Shown piece after piece: positions 34,701-45,639 of a stretch of DNA of 64,000 nucleotides. This DNA comes from Arenicola marina (taxonomy: Eukaryota > Annelida > Polychaeta > Arenicolidae). The translations under genes and the position numbers were made by a program. A model generated the notes under the pieces. The model was not told the DNA's origin, did no database searches, and worked only from the letters and a program-made list of their open reading frames with translations. Within the stretch, counting starts at the first letter, position 1. Every line of letters begins with the position of its first letter. The stretch covers positions 30,813,639 to 30,877,638 of the forward strand of contig OZ025263.1 of assembly GCA_964019135.1 (NCBI GenBank), read 5' to 3'.

Positions 34701-37700
34701 GGGGAATGGTGATTTCTGATTGGTCGTTTTTGCGTCGCGCACTCAAGAGGGCGCTGCCCATAAAAACAGCGCATTATGGGGCAGTGGGTCGATTGTAGGA
34801 AGAATACAGCGTTACTCGTCAGACTGAAAAATACTAGCTTTCGTGAAGGATCCCTTGTGTGATCCCCTAATCGGTATATTAGGCCGATTGCGCAGGGTAC
34901 AGGCTTTCTACAGATATATTTAGTTTATAAATATGGGCCCTAGCTGAGGAATTGAGTAGTCGCCTTGAGGCAGGGCTGGACGCTTGCCCAGCAGATGTAG
35001 TCAGAGGCGGATCTAGGAATTTGCCAAGGGGGGGGGGGGTTGCTCTCTGAAAAACTTGCGACCGAGAGGGGGGGGGGGCGCTGCTTGGAGAAGCTGACTT
35101 TAACAGTGTATGTTCAGGTTCCCAAGGTTGCAACCCCCCTAACCCCCCCCCTGGATCCGCCCCTGGTAGTAGATGCCCCTAGCTGTAGAAGTTGTCGGTG
35201 TCACGAACGGTTTCAGAGGCCTACATGATATACATGATTGAGGTTTGGCCGGCCCATTATAGTCACTGACGTTGTGGCCATTGGATCTGTCGTGTCATCT
35301 ATTGCTGCTACTATCATATCTAGTTGGAATGGCACGTAGAAGTCCGTATGTCGGTAGCTATGAAATGACTCCGTGAAATATGATGCGTGGCCCGATTTAT
35401 GAATATCGGCCAATAAGATAGTTTTGGTTCTATTTTTTCGTGCCGTGTTTGAAAGATTAGCAGGATTTAGGGGTAAACAGGAATTGTCCAGGGGGAAGAA
35501 TGCCGTTTTTTAATGCAAAATCTGAGGCGTGGACCCCTCTTATTTTGAGGAAAAATCTGAAGCGGCGTGGACCCCCCCCCCCCCGCCCCACGGTTCCCGG
35601 TTCCAAGTTTTCAGTGGCCTCTCCTCCCCCGGTCGTCAAACAAATAGTGGACTCCCGGTCGCAATTTTGTTCAGACCCTACCCCCGGTCGCAAGTTTCAG
35701 TGGAACCCCAACACCCTATTCAAATTCTGGGTCCGCCCTTGATCATCAGATACTTCCAGAGCGTATTAACTGTTTTCACATCTCATCGAGATTATTTGAT
35801 TTACAGGGTTACACGGTGCAGCGAATCTTCAACATGTCCGAAGAGTTCTTCACGTCTCTAGGGCTCATCCCCATGACGACAGCATTCTGGCAGAATTCCA
35901 TGATAGTGAAACCCGACGACCGGGAAGTGGTCTGCCACGCCTCAGCCTGGGACTTCTACAACGGAAAGGACTTCAGGTCTGGTCACCCCGGCGTATTTCT
36001 AACTATGTGTATCCACTTTGCCATCTGTGGTACAGATGGAGGAGGTTTGCTCATTTTCTAATCGTTGCCAAATAGATGGCTCGATACTCCGAGACTAAGC
36101 CCCGCCCACGCTTGGGTCCTTTTTCGTTAAGGAGTGAGAAGTACTCATGTCTGAAACTGACAAGAAAATGACACACTGCTTTGTTTGTCGGACTTGTTTG
36201 TCGGACTTGTTTGTCGAACATAACGCACGTGAAAGACGTTTTTCGCCACATGATTGGATAAAAGCAGCCAGTGGCGTCAATCAATGACTGACAGTCGCAA
36301 TCGGTCTATTCTATATACCACATGGTACAAAGTTGCCATCTACTGCTTGAGCCATTCAAAGTCACCCATGCGTGGCAGGCACACTCTTGTAATGGCTACT
36401 CGTGGGTGATTCTTCACCAGATAGTGCCACTGGACGCATTTCTTTGGTAACCCGGATATATTCCCAAGGTGGACCGAATGCACACATTACGCATCGGTTT
36501 ACCGCCCGACACATTTTTCACACGGCTCGCGCGCGCGCATTCATTCGGTATGCCGATGTGCCCCGTTCAAACAGCCCGGGACTTGGGAGAAGATAGAAAA
36601 GTGACTGTCTAGGCTGGTTCCATTGCCCCTAAATGAACGGGACATGACGAGTCTGAACATTTCATTGACATTCGGCGTAGCCCGACCGGCAGGTCCGGAG
36701 GAGCCTGAGTAAACCGGGCCGCCTACCGGTCCTGGCCCAAAGAAATGCGCCCATTGATAGGCCGAGTATCCCTCATGGTTCGACTTTTTTTCGCAATATC
36801 TTATTTTAACAGGAACCATCGTGGATATATTCACAGCCATTTATTGTCACATAAAGAAAGCAAATCATTTCTGTCTTGTCCCGTAGAATCAAGCAGTGCA
36901 CAGATATTACAATGGACTGGCTTATTACCACTCATCACGAGATGGGACATATTCAATATTTTCTCCAGTACAAAGACAAGGCCATGGAGTACAGAGACGG
37001 GGCTAACCCAGGTATAACTGCTTTTCTTCCAGGTGTCGTTAGGTGGTGGAAACATGCTGGAAAGAGGAACTGTTTAGTCATTAAAATTCACGATTTATGA
37101 GGCAAATATAAGGTAGCTTTAATATGGCGAATCGAGCGATAGCGTCATACAAAACGATCATTTGGGGTTCTTCTTATAGTTTATATTAGCAGTTTTCGGT
37201 TAGCGATAATAGGGGATTTTGCAGCATCATTCATAATATAATTATTATATTTCCATGACTCGTTCTTGTTTCCACCATGTTCCACGGACTATACTGACCT
37301 TTTGTCTGGATTGCAATGAATGCGATTTAATTAACGTAATAACCAAATCATACAATGTTTCTCTCCTAGAATCAAGCAATGCACAGACATAACCCAGAAA
37401 TGGCTGGAAACCACCCATCATGAGATGGGCCACGTTGAGTATTATCTCCAGTACAAAGATAAACCTGTTGTGTACCGACGCGGGGCAAATCCAGGTAGCC
37501 ATGGGTATACCCAGCCTTGTAAATACTAGGTACCTTATCTACATATATCATTGAAATGAATTGAGTATATGAACTCTGTCTGCTTTTGCTATATGCTGAT
37601 TCTTCCCGGCACTATTCAAATAGGTGTTTCTATTAAGTGTCGTTAGACCTGTTAAAGAACATGGCTACCACAACATGCAACCTTACACTCGAATTCAAAC

Positions 37701-40700
37701 TGGAATCACTCCAATATAACTAGTCATACAATGTCAGTTTGCCTGACATGAATGTTATACATTTATCTGATCTCAAAGGTTCCATTGGACTCACTGACTT
37801 CCAGGATTATGCGATCTACAGTAAAGAGACTACTAATGAAATAATTGATGAACGTTACTTTGGGGACGGGAACACTTTTTTTGATGGCCATGTTCTTGAC
37901 GAGGTCTAATAACTATGAACATCTTCCTTTTGCGAGGATTATGCATGCGGTGTTTCAGTACAAAGTTACCCATCGACTCAACCAAGCATGTTTTAACATC
38001 TCTTCCTGGAGGATCTTCTGTGCTTGACTCTTCGTTAAGGTTGCGACAAGGCTTCACGGTCACCACCGTCTGCTATATACAGTTCTCGCAATTGGGGATT
38101 TTTAGAAGTTCCATATGATATTCTTCTTGACGTATAGTATACTAATCACATATCGTAACCACATATCTCACAAAGGTTTGCATGTAAATACATTTCCAGT
38201 CGTTACGCGAACGCCGGATGTCTCTGCATTGCTTGAATCAATATCTTATAATTATATCTAAGTATGCATTAAAGTACAGTCGCAAGTTTTAGAATATTCG
38301 CTCTAAAGGCACGCTTGTAAACGTGAATGTTTTTGGCATCCATGTGAAGCGCAAATCTCAGTCGGAATACATGATTAGTTAAGTTATTACATGCTGAAGA
38401 CATATCTATATGAAAACGTTTCGAGAAACACAGGTCTAACGTAAAATGTTGCTGAGACACAACTAATTAATCTGGCTAAATCGTGAATGACGTCATCATC
38501 TCAGGGTTCTGATTGTTCGTTGTGCGCTTGTTGCCAAGGTTTCCACGAGGCTGTTGGTGACGTCATGGGTCTGTCGGTGTCCACTCCGGAACATCTGAAG
38601 GAAGTCGGCCTCTTGACGGAGATTTCCCTGGACGAGGGTAAGGCGGTACTACCTGGATCCTATTGTGGGTTAGGCTTCAGCGCAGTCATTGTAAATAGAC
38701 GGATTCGGGGGAGGAGGGGAGTCCCTGGTGTCGGGATCCCCCGTTTTTTTTGAGGACGAATGCTGTTTTTCAATGACATATGAAGACTAATTAGCCATCT
38801 GAGACGTGGATAACCCCCCCTCCCCCCCACACACACCCAGGTCTTAAAAATATAGTTTCAGAGTCCCCTATCCCCGGTCGCAATGTTTCAGTGGAACCCC
38901 CCCTCCCCCTTTTCAAATTTCTGGATACGGCCCTGCTATAAATATATTGACGGATTTACAATTACAAGATCATGGTATTCCACTGCGAAACACCACGGTA
39001 TACGCAGTGAATTAGGGGCAAAACTTTGTCATCTTTTTGCTCAACAGTTTGGCGTCATAACATGATGACCAAATTATTTGATCAACTAAACTAAATCCTA
39101 CTTATAACTTATTAAGTTCATTTAAAGTCAAAGTCATAAATGCCGTAGACACACGTTTCTGCCCATATTTTCTGCGAATTTGCCTCGATCACTCTAAAAA
39201 TCCCTGACGTGAGAAAGCAACACTAGACCATTTTAATGATATCAAACTTACCTTTGTAATGCGATGTTATCCTTTTTAATGACACAAAGAATATTTCTTC
39301 ATGCTGACACTCCGTTGGCAGAAAACGCTCTGCCGCCAAAATACTAAGACACGCGTCATAAAATGATGGTTGCCATGGCGCCAAACGTGCTTTGAACAAT
39401 ACATGCTCTATATTTATACCAGCCACGAGGATGCCATGGCAACTATAGAGCCTTTCATTGTCTGTGATTTAGTCTAGTTGTGAAAGTGTGTCTGCTCCCA
39501 ATGGAGTGTCAGCATGGAGAAATATTGTTTGTGTCTTAAAAAAGGATAACCTCGCAGTACAAACGTAAGTTTAGTATCATTAAAATGGTCTAGTGTTGCT
39601 TTTTCACGTCAGGGATTTTTGGAGTGATCGAGGCAAATTCGCAGAAAATATGGGTCGAAACGTGTGTCTACGGCATTTATGACTTTGACTTTATGTAAGC
39701 TTATTAACGTTCTGTGCCATTGCGTTAGAAAAATATACTTATCTCTATCTCTAGTAAGAATTGCATATAACACTATAATGTTCACACAATCGTGGCATCA
39801 ATGTTAACTGTTATCTATTGTTATAAGCCATCCATATATATGTCATTTTTGGGATGGTGGGAACAGTACTAAACACGTGGCAACTTAAACGCCGGATATT
39901 CAATTTGCGAATACAGTAATGTTGCAATCATTATTTGATTGCATAGTATGACGTTAACTTCTCGATGGGCCAGGCCCTGGAGAAGGAGGTCTTCAAGGCA
40001 ATGTCGGTGTAATTATTTGATTGCATAGTATGACGTTAACTTCTCGATGGGCCAGGCCCTGAAGAAGGAGGTGTTCAAGGCAATGCCGGTGTAATTATTT
40101 GATTGCAGAGTATGATATTAACTTCTTGATGGGCCAGGCGCTGGAGAAGATTGCCTTCTTGCCCTTCGGTTACCTTATCGACCAGTGGCGTTGGAGTGTT
40201 TTTCGGGGGGAGACGACGCATGAGGACTACAACAGGAAGTGGTGGGAGCTAAGGTTGGTCTCCGTGAGCCAAAGCAGCAATTCGGATTGACCTAATTATC
40301 TGTCCAGTCCAGTCTGGGGCCGCATTCATAATGGCCACTAAGGCTACGACACTAGACGTAGCGCCAAGTGGAAGATTTGTCGAGCGATTATCGGGATCAA
40401 AGTACATAACTAGTCACCCGAGAAGTGAATTTCTGAATTAAGAAAGTGCTAAAATTATATTGAAGATTATTTCTTAATCATGAACAACACCACAGCGAGC
40501 TGGTAAAAGACGAAAATACACTTGTCGTGCGTAATTTACTAGGGGATTAGGAATACGGCCCCAGGGTATTGCTGGGAGCAGTTTGCACAAGATTGATATG
40601 TGAATTCATGCTGTACAAGGATAGCAGTGTTTTATCGAGGTGCAATTATATTCATGGGTGATTGCGTGTCGTTGAATTGAAGTAAAAAAAAGGGACAATC

Positions 40701-43700
40701 ATAATCTTGATATGAAAGCGCGTGGGTTTGTGGGTTTTTCTATGACGTAATTTATATCTATGACGATCATCTCTCTATGACGGTCATCTCTCCATGACGG
40801 TCATCTCTCTATGACGGTCATCTCTCTATGACAGTCATCTCTCTATGACGCTCATCTCTCTATGACTGTCATCTCTCCATGAAGATCTACATATGACGGT
40901 TATTTCTCTGTGGCGGTCATCTTTCTATGAAGGTCATCTTTCTATGGCTGTTATCTCTCTCTGACGGTCATCTATATGACGGTCACTTCTCTATGACAGT
41001 CATCTCTCTATGACATTCATCTCTCTATGACAGTCATCTCTCTATGACGGTCATCCCTCTATGAAGGTCATTTATCTATGACGGTAATCTCTCCATGGCG
41101 GTCATCTCTCCATGACGGTCATCTCTCTATGACGGTCATCTCTCTATGACGGTAATCTCTCCATGGCGGTCATCTCTCCATGGCGGTCACCTCTCTATGA
41201 CGGTCATCTCTCCATGGCGGTCATCTCTCTGTGGCGGTCATCTCTCTATGACGGTCATCTCTCTATGACGCTCATCTCTCTATGACTGTCATCTCTCCAT
41301 GAAGATCTACCTATGACGGTTATTTCTCTGTGGCGGTCATCTTTCTATGAAGGTCATCTCTCTATGGCTGTTATCTCTCTCTGACGGTCATCTATATGAC
41401 GGTCACTTCTCTATGACAGTCATCTCTCTATGACATTCATCTCTCTATGACAGTCATATCTCTATGACGGTCATTTCTCTATGACGGTCATCCCTCTATG
41501 AAGGTCATTTATCTATGACGGTAATCTCTCCATGGCGGTCATCTCTCCATGGCGGTCATCTCTCTATGACGGTCATCTTTTTTATGGCGGTCATCTCTCT
41601 ATGACGGTCATCTCTCTATGGCGGTCATCTCTCCATGGCGGTCGTCTCTATGACGGTCATCTCTCTATGGCGGTCATCTCTCTATGGCGGTCATCTCTCT
41701 ATGACGGTCATCTCTCTATGACGGTCATCTCTCCATGGCGGTCATCTCTCCATGGCGGTCATCTCTCTATGACGGTCATCTCTCTATGGCGGTCATCTCT
41801 CTTTGGCGGTCATCTCTCTATGACGGTCATCTCTCTATGGCGGTCATCTCTCTATGACGGTCATCTTTCTATGACAGTAATCTCTCTATGACGGTCATCT
41901 CTATGACGGTAATCTCTCCATGGCGGTCTTCTGTCTATGACGGTTATCTCTCTATGACGGTTATCTCTCTATGACGGTCATCTCTCTATGACAGTCATCT
42001 CTCTATGTCAAGTATTGCTCTTTCGCCTCGATCGACATTTGTGCAATGCTCGTTTCTCTTGCTCCGGCAAATGTGAAATCGGAATCAGCGTGGTTGTCAC
42101 TATTCCAGATGCAAGCACCAGGGCGTGAGTCCCCCCGCCATGAGAGAAAATGACGACTTTGACCCAGGCGCCAAGTACCACATCCCAGGCAACACGCCAT
42201 ATATTAGGTAAGTACGGAAGCCCAGTAGTGCCATGGGGTGTCAGCGCGGTGACGGGTGGCGGCCGCACAACTCACATAAAACACCAGGGTCAATTAATGA
42301 TTTCTGTGAATGCTCCTATTGAAACAAGAAATATTGGTATTGGCTCACCCTGCTGCAGTATAATCCATCAAGATTGCTGAGGAATTGCTACTCTGCATGA
42401 TTGATACTTTCGATGATGCTAGATCAGTTTGCTTTGACTATATATGTGTGTATTATATTTTTATGTATTATATTTGTGTGTATAATATTTGTATGTATTA
42501 TATTTGTGTGTATTATATTTGTATGTATTATATTTGTGTGTACGTACGGTTCGCGTCATTGACACCCTTTCTGCTGTTTTCGCTCAGTCCTTTTTTGTTC
42601 GACGACACCATGCCCCCCCTAACGTCATATCTATTATGTATTATATATATTTATACATAAATTGTGTTATTTCAGGTATTTTGTGAGCTTCATCATCCAG
42701 TTCCAGTTCAGCCAAGCTCTGTGCGATGCTGCCGGATACAACGGAAGCCTGCACCGTTGCGACATCTACCGGTCAACTGCCGCGGGGAAGAAGCTCGGGT
42801 AAACTATTCCCCGCGCCGTTTGATCAATGTGTGACGGACCGTTCCATCAACACTCTGCCTTCGATTCACTCCGCTAGGGCTCCATTATATCTCTGTTGTC
42901 GCCTACTTCTTCAATGCCTTTTCACACTCGCTCGCTAGGGCGGCGCTGCACAAATTGATAGGAAAAAATGCTCCGCGCATTTTTACGAATTAGTGCCGGG
43001 GACCCAGACGAAGCCTAATATCACACGGTATCAGGTGAACAAATCTCTCTCGGATATAACTTTTTCCAAGCGGTACAATTAGTGTTTTGCTGTATTAAAT
43101 ATACAGAGATCGTTATTTGTATGTTTTATTGTTGAAAATAATAATGTTGCAAGAAATTACAACTGATTTGACCGTTTTTCAAAAATCTTGAAATCCGCTC
43201 CCGGCCGACAGCAGCGGTAAAATCGGAGCTTGCGTAGCGCCACCGGCTTTAATATATTAATTTATATTTATGTAGAGAGGATGGAAACATTGCGTCGGAG
43301 ATTGATCGCAATGTTCCCATCCCCTCCAAAAAGATATAAATTAATATATTAAGGCTATAGATGCACACGATGTCATATTTAATGTCATACTATTTACATA
43401 CATGCATATGTATTCAGAAATAGTAAATGCCATATGATGGAATTTATTGGTGCCCTGCCTTAATAGCTACATCCCTAATACTAACGTTGTAGTATAGGTG
43501 TGCTACTGCACTTATCTTATTGCCTGTGTCATCAGACTAACCAGTTAAGTCGGCTAAAATAAAACCGAGTTAATTCGGCTAAAACCTACATCGATGGCTT
43601 ATGACCATGGCTTATTACAATCGCCTATGACCATGGCTTATGACCATGGCTTATCCCATATGTTGCCCCGAGAGCTAATCACGACCACTCTAGATTGAGG

Positions 43701-43985
43701 CTGTGGTGCACGGTTTGCAGGGACATGCTGGCGCTGGGCTCCTCCAAGCCGTGGCCGGAAGCCATGGAGGCCATCACGGGTCAGCGCGACATGAGCGCCT
43801 CGGCCCTGATCCGCTACTTCCAACCTCTCTACGACTGGCTCAAGGTGCAGAACGAAGGACACGACATTGACTGGGACGACGAGTGTCCGGGCGGGAGTCT
43901 GGCCTCCGCGGGGGTCAGCATCGCTACTCTACCTATCGCCATCGCCATGGCAACCATCCTGGCATGCCTTCTGATCCGAAAGTAA
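31745..43985 (+). CDS. ACE-family metallopeptidase, gene A (membrane-anchored form)
   Basis: M2-family zinc dipeptidyl carboxypeptidase (angiotensin-converting-enzyme type), which removes C-terminal dipeptides at the cell surface. Exons homologous to B exons 3-13: 31745-31829, 32530-32673, 33768-33959, 34325-34422, 35807-35976, 36887-37011 (8a) or 37370-37494 (8b), 38539-38637, 40109-40253, 42109-42207, 42676-42798, 43721-43985. With one exon 8 they form one open frame of 514 residues. Visible are CHASAWDF, zinc motif HEMGH, third ligand in FHEAVG, substrate and chloride residues in KYH and PYIRYF, and both disulphide Cys pairs. Unlike B, the C-terminus ends in a hydrophobic segment ([20 protein letters not shown]), so it is probably membrane-attached (TM more likely than GPI). 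Exons 1-2 (signal peptide, N-terminus) were not found upstream, where a LINE and a gap lie. Confidence 0.88.
32674..33535 (+). repeat. 22-bp minisatellite starting at the exon 4 donor of gene A
   Basis: About 39 units of GTCCGCCATGTTGGATCAGT plus GA/CA start at the first intron base after A exon 4. The first unit is the donor itself (CG/GTCAGTCC). Many units carry GTGAGT or GTCAGT, so the intron begins with a ladder of donor-like sites. The paralogous donor in B (CG/GTCAGTCTT) has no array. Confidence 0.93.
34440..35806. repeat. Gene A intron 6: dispersed repeats
   Basis: The intron holds a partial MITE-C match (34455-34530) and unique sequence with a 112-codon frame (34460-34798) that I do not accept as a gene. 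Two poly-G/GGATCC-type repeats follow (34995-35166; 35457-35745, the latter with CGGTCGCAATTTTGTTCAG and CCCGGTCGCAAGTTTCAGTG). Confidence 0.55.
36085..36310. mobile_element. MITE family A copy (one arm)
   Basis: Shares AAGCCCCGCCCACGCTTGG, CATAACGCACGTG, CACATGATTGGATAAAA and the end AATCGGTCTATT with the copies at 54101 and 55729. It contains a small local triplication of TTGTTTGTCGGAC. Confidence 0.7.
36431..36753. mobile_element. MITE family B copy
   Basis: Terminal inverted repeats GGACGCATTTCTTTGG and CCCAAAGAAATGCGCCCA bound ~320 bp that contain CATTACGCATCGGTTTACCG and a GCGCGCGC stretch. Same family as 48126, 53741 and 54196. Confidence 0.8.
36887..37011 (+). CDS. Gene A exon 8a, first copy of the catalytic zinc-site exon
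   Basis: 125-nt exon, acceptor TTGTCCCGTAG, donor CCCAG/GTATAA, enters in phase 2 and leaves in phase 1 like B exon 8. It encodes the disulphide Cys and [17 protein letters not shown]. Both zinc His and the catalytic Glu are present. It differs from exon 8b at about 10 of 42 residues. It is very likely an alternative to 8b (see finding). Confidence 0.88.
37370..37494 (+). CDS. Gene A exon 8b, second copy of the catalytic zinc-site exon
   Basis: 125-nt exon, acceptor TTTCTCTCCTAG, donor TCCAG/GTAGCC, same phases as 8a. It encodes [17 protein letters not shown] followed by a [14 protein letters not shown] end. It is 358 nt downstream of 8a. The visible exon 8 of gene C is of this type in both protein and donor flank (GTAGCCATGG). 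Confidence 0.88.
37495..38538. other. Gene A intron 8, no feature seen
   Basis: AT-rich, no further exon recognised. Small frames at 37833-38118 show no ACE similarity. Confidence 0.4.
39106..39710. mobile_element. Fold-back element with ~200-bp arms
   Basis: The left arm (39106-~39310) returns inverted in the right arm (~39485-39710). Paired landmarks are AAAGTCATAAATGCCGTAGA with TCTACGGCATTTATGACTTT, and CTCTAAAAATCCCTGACGTG with CACGTCAGGGATTTTTGGAG. The ~180-bp interior has no coding capacity. It is a non-autonomous fold-back transposon in gene A intron 9. Confidence 0.85.
39931..40148 (+). repeat. 82-bp tandem repeat of the exon 10 acceptor region (gene A)
   Basis: Two upstream copies plus the functional one, each starting TTATTTGATTGCA(T/G)AG at 39931, 40013 and 40095. 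Each copies the last ~15 intron bases and the first ~40 exon 10 bases (GATGGGCCAGGCCCTGGAGA), then ~26 bp of intron. The two decoys keep an AG at the acceptor position (GCATAG). Confidence 0.9.
40316..40562. mobile_element. MITE family C, full copy
   Basis: Imperfect terminal inverted repeats GGGGCCGCATTC / GAATACGGCCCC bound 247 bp. It shares internal sequence with 28325-28535. Lies in gene A intron 10. Confidence 0.7.
40757..42006. repeat. 17-bp minisatellite in gene A intron 10, ~73 copies
   Basis: The unit is TCTCTCTATGACGGTCA with CCATGGCGG variants. A block with the rare motif GAAGATCTAC at 40881 and again at 41301 shows a 420-bp higher-order period. The 119-codon frame at 41532-41891 is a repeat artefact. 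Confidence 0.95.
42440..42545. repeat. 15-bp AT-rich tandem repeat
   Basis: About seven units alternate GTATTATATTTGTGT and GTATTATATTTGTAT in gene A intron 11. Confidence 0.85.
43252..43354. mobile_element. ~100-bp fold-back MITE in gene A intron 12
   Basis: Arms TAATATATTAATTTATAT and ATATAAATTAATATATTA continue inward as GATGGAAACATTGCG versus CGCAATGTTCCCATC. Nearly the whole element is one hairpin. Confidence 0.8.
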
Positions 43986-44115
43986 GCTGACCGGAAGTAG
44001 CCTGACCGAAAGCATGCTGACCGGAAGTATGCTGGTCGGAAGTTTGCTGACTGGAAGTAGGCGAACCGAAGTAGGCTAATCAGAAGTAGCCTGACGGAAG
44101 TAGGCTGACCGGAAC
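43986..44115. repeat. Degenerate ~16-bp repeat in gene A 3'UTR
   Basis: Directly after the stop, units like TGACCGGAAGTAGGC recur about eight times. The same repeat type lies after the stop of gene C (60110-60280, minus strand). Confidence 0.75.
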
Positions 44116-44907
44116 CATACTGCTTTGTGCTCGTATGACGGATCGGAATTCGACTAAACATTCCCGAGAGCGCAATATGCACACACTCGCCCCCCCCCCC
44201 CACCCCCCCGCTCCACGGTCTCCCCTACCAACCCATGTAATGACAGTTATAAATTACGAATGTTTTGTACAGTAAGGCTTGGATCAAACAGATGATGCAA
44301 ATTAATGAGGCGCGCCAAGAGGTGTGATAAATAGTACAATGCTAATTAAATATGTTTTATTTCTTTCATTTCTGTGGCGATTAACTCATGCGTGGCTCTT
44401 GTACTTGATACGGATGAGTGATTCCGGAAGTAGATACAGTAGTAGTACATTTTTACCTGTAGTTTCTACAACATGCGACACCAACATGAACTTCCATATA
44501 ATCCACGTTGCTAATTACGATGAAACTTTATTTCAGCCAAAGAATGTGCATGTTTGATTTTGTTGATTTATATCTTATGGCATATTATCGGGGCTTAGGT
44601 CGTAACTAATTTCCGTAGCCTTGCAATCACTTAGGTACTTTCCCAGGACTGAAACTATGTTAAAGGTCATGATGTTCTGTTCCATAAACCTAGTACCCCG
44701 ACACCCATCTAGTATTTGTGTATATATGGCTAGAATAATGTCACACGCTCTATTGGGAATGTAATACTATGTAACAGGTTTGCAGATAATCAGCATTTTA
44801 TTGCTGTCAAGCTGAGATCAAATGCACGACCCGAGATAAGTTATGTCAAGAAAACAATGGTAAATTTGCATGTGACTCAGTGCTGTATGCTGCGCCTTTT
44901 TTTTCAA

Positions 44908-44917
44908 AATAAATAAA
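44908..44917 (+). terminator. Candidate poly(A) signal for gene A
   Basis: Two overlapping AATAAA motifs (AATAAATAAA) about 920 bp after the stop. No closer canonical signal was seen. Confidence 0.4.
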
Positions 44918-45006
44918 AAACAGAATTGTTCTCCATCCTTCTGATTTGTGCGATGTCACCCCACGACCTAGTAGGTGGCGCTTGCGGCAAGTGTCGAGTT
45001 TGCTCC

Positions 45007-45235
45007 GGATAGTATGACGTCACACCAGATGACATGACGTCACATCGGATATCATGACGTCACGCCGCATAACATGACATCACACCAGATGACATGACGT
45101 CACACCGGAGAGCATGACGTCACACCAGATGACATGACGTCACATCGGATATCATGACGTCACGCCGCATCACATAACATCACACCAGTTGACATGACGT
45201 CACACCAGATGACATGACGCCACATCGGATAGCAT
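45007..45235. repeat. 20-bp tandem array of TGACGTCA (CRE-like) sites
   Basis: Eleven units plus a partial one, with pattern ATGACGTCACACC plus a 7-base linker. Eight units have a perfect TGACGTCA palindrome, the consensus site for CREB/ATF bZIP factors, at 20-bp spacing. Units 2-4 and 7-9 are near copies (100-bp period). It lies between A and B, ~2 kb upstream of B. Confidence 0.9.
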
Positions 45236-45639
45236 GCGTGGGATGGGATTTTAACCAGGCTTAATTATTATACTTATGTTTAATAATACCTATGTTTAAT
45301 AATAGTAAAAATATCCGATTGGTAAATACGACGTCGTTCTCAACTTTAATGAGATGATATAAGCCCTGATTTTATCCTTTTTATTTCATTTATAAATCGA
45401 AATAAACGCCATCGTAGTTTGACATCTTCGGGAGTGGAGGGTGGCCTGGGGGAGGGTGAGAGGGGGAGGGTTAATTTAAAAGCTCATATGAGATCATAAC
45501 GGGCACTTACAATGCAGTGCTACTTCACGTGGGGACAGTGATGAAGGTGTTACCAAGCCCATAAACGCGTCATCATATCATAACGCATCCATGATGGTTG
45601 ACAGTCGTCACATGCTCATCACGCTGAGTTAAAGGTGCT

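Noticed and set aside
34460..34798. 112-codon plus-strand Arg-rich frame in gene A intron 6
   Set aside because: It begins in a dispersed repeat (MITE C-like) and has no recognisable domain.
41532..41891. 119-codon frame in the 17-bp array
   Set aside because: Periodic peptide from a tandem repeat inside an ACE intron.
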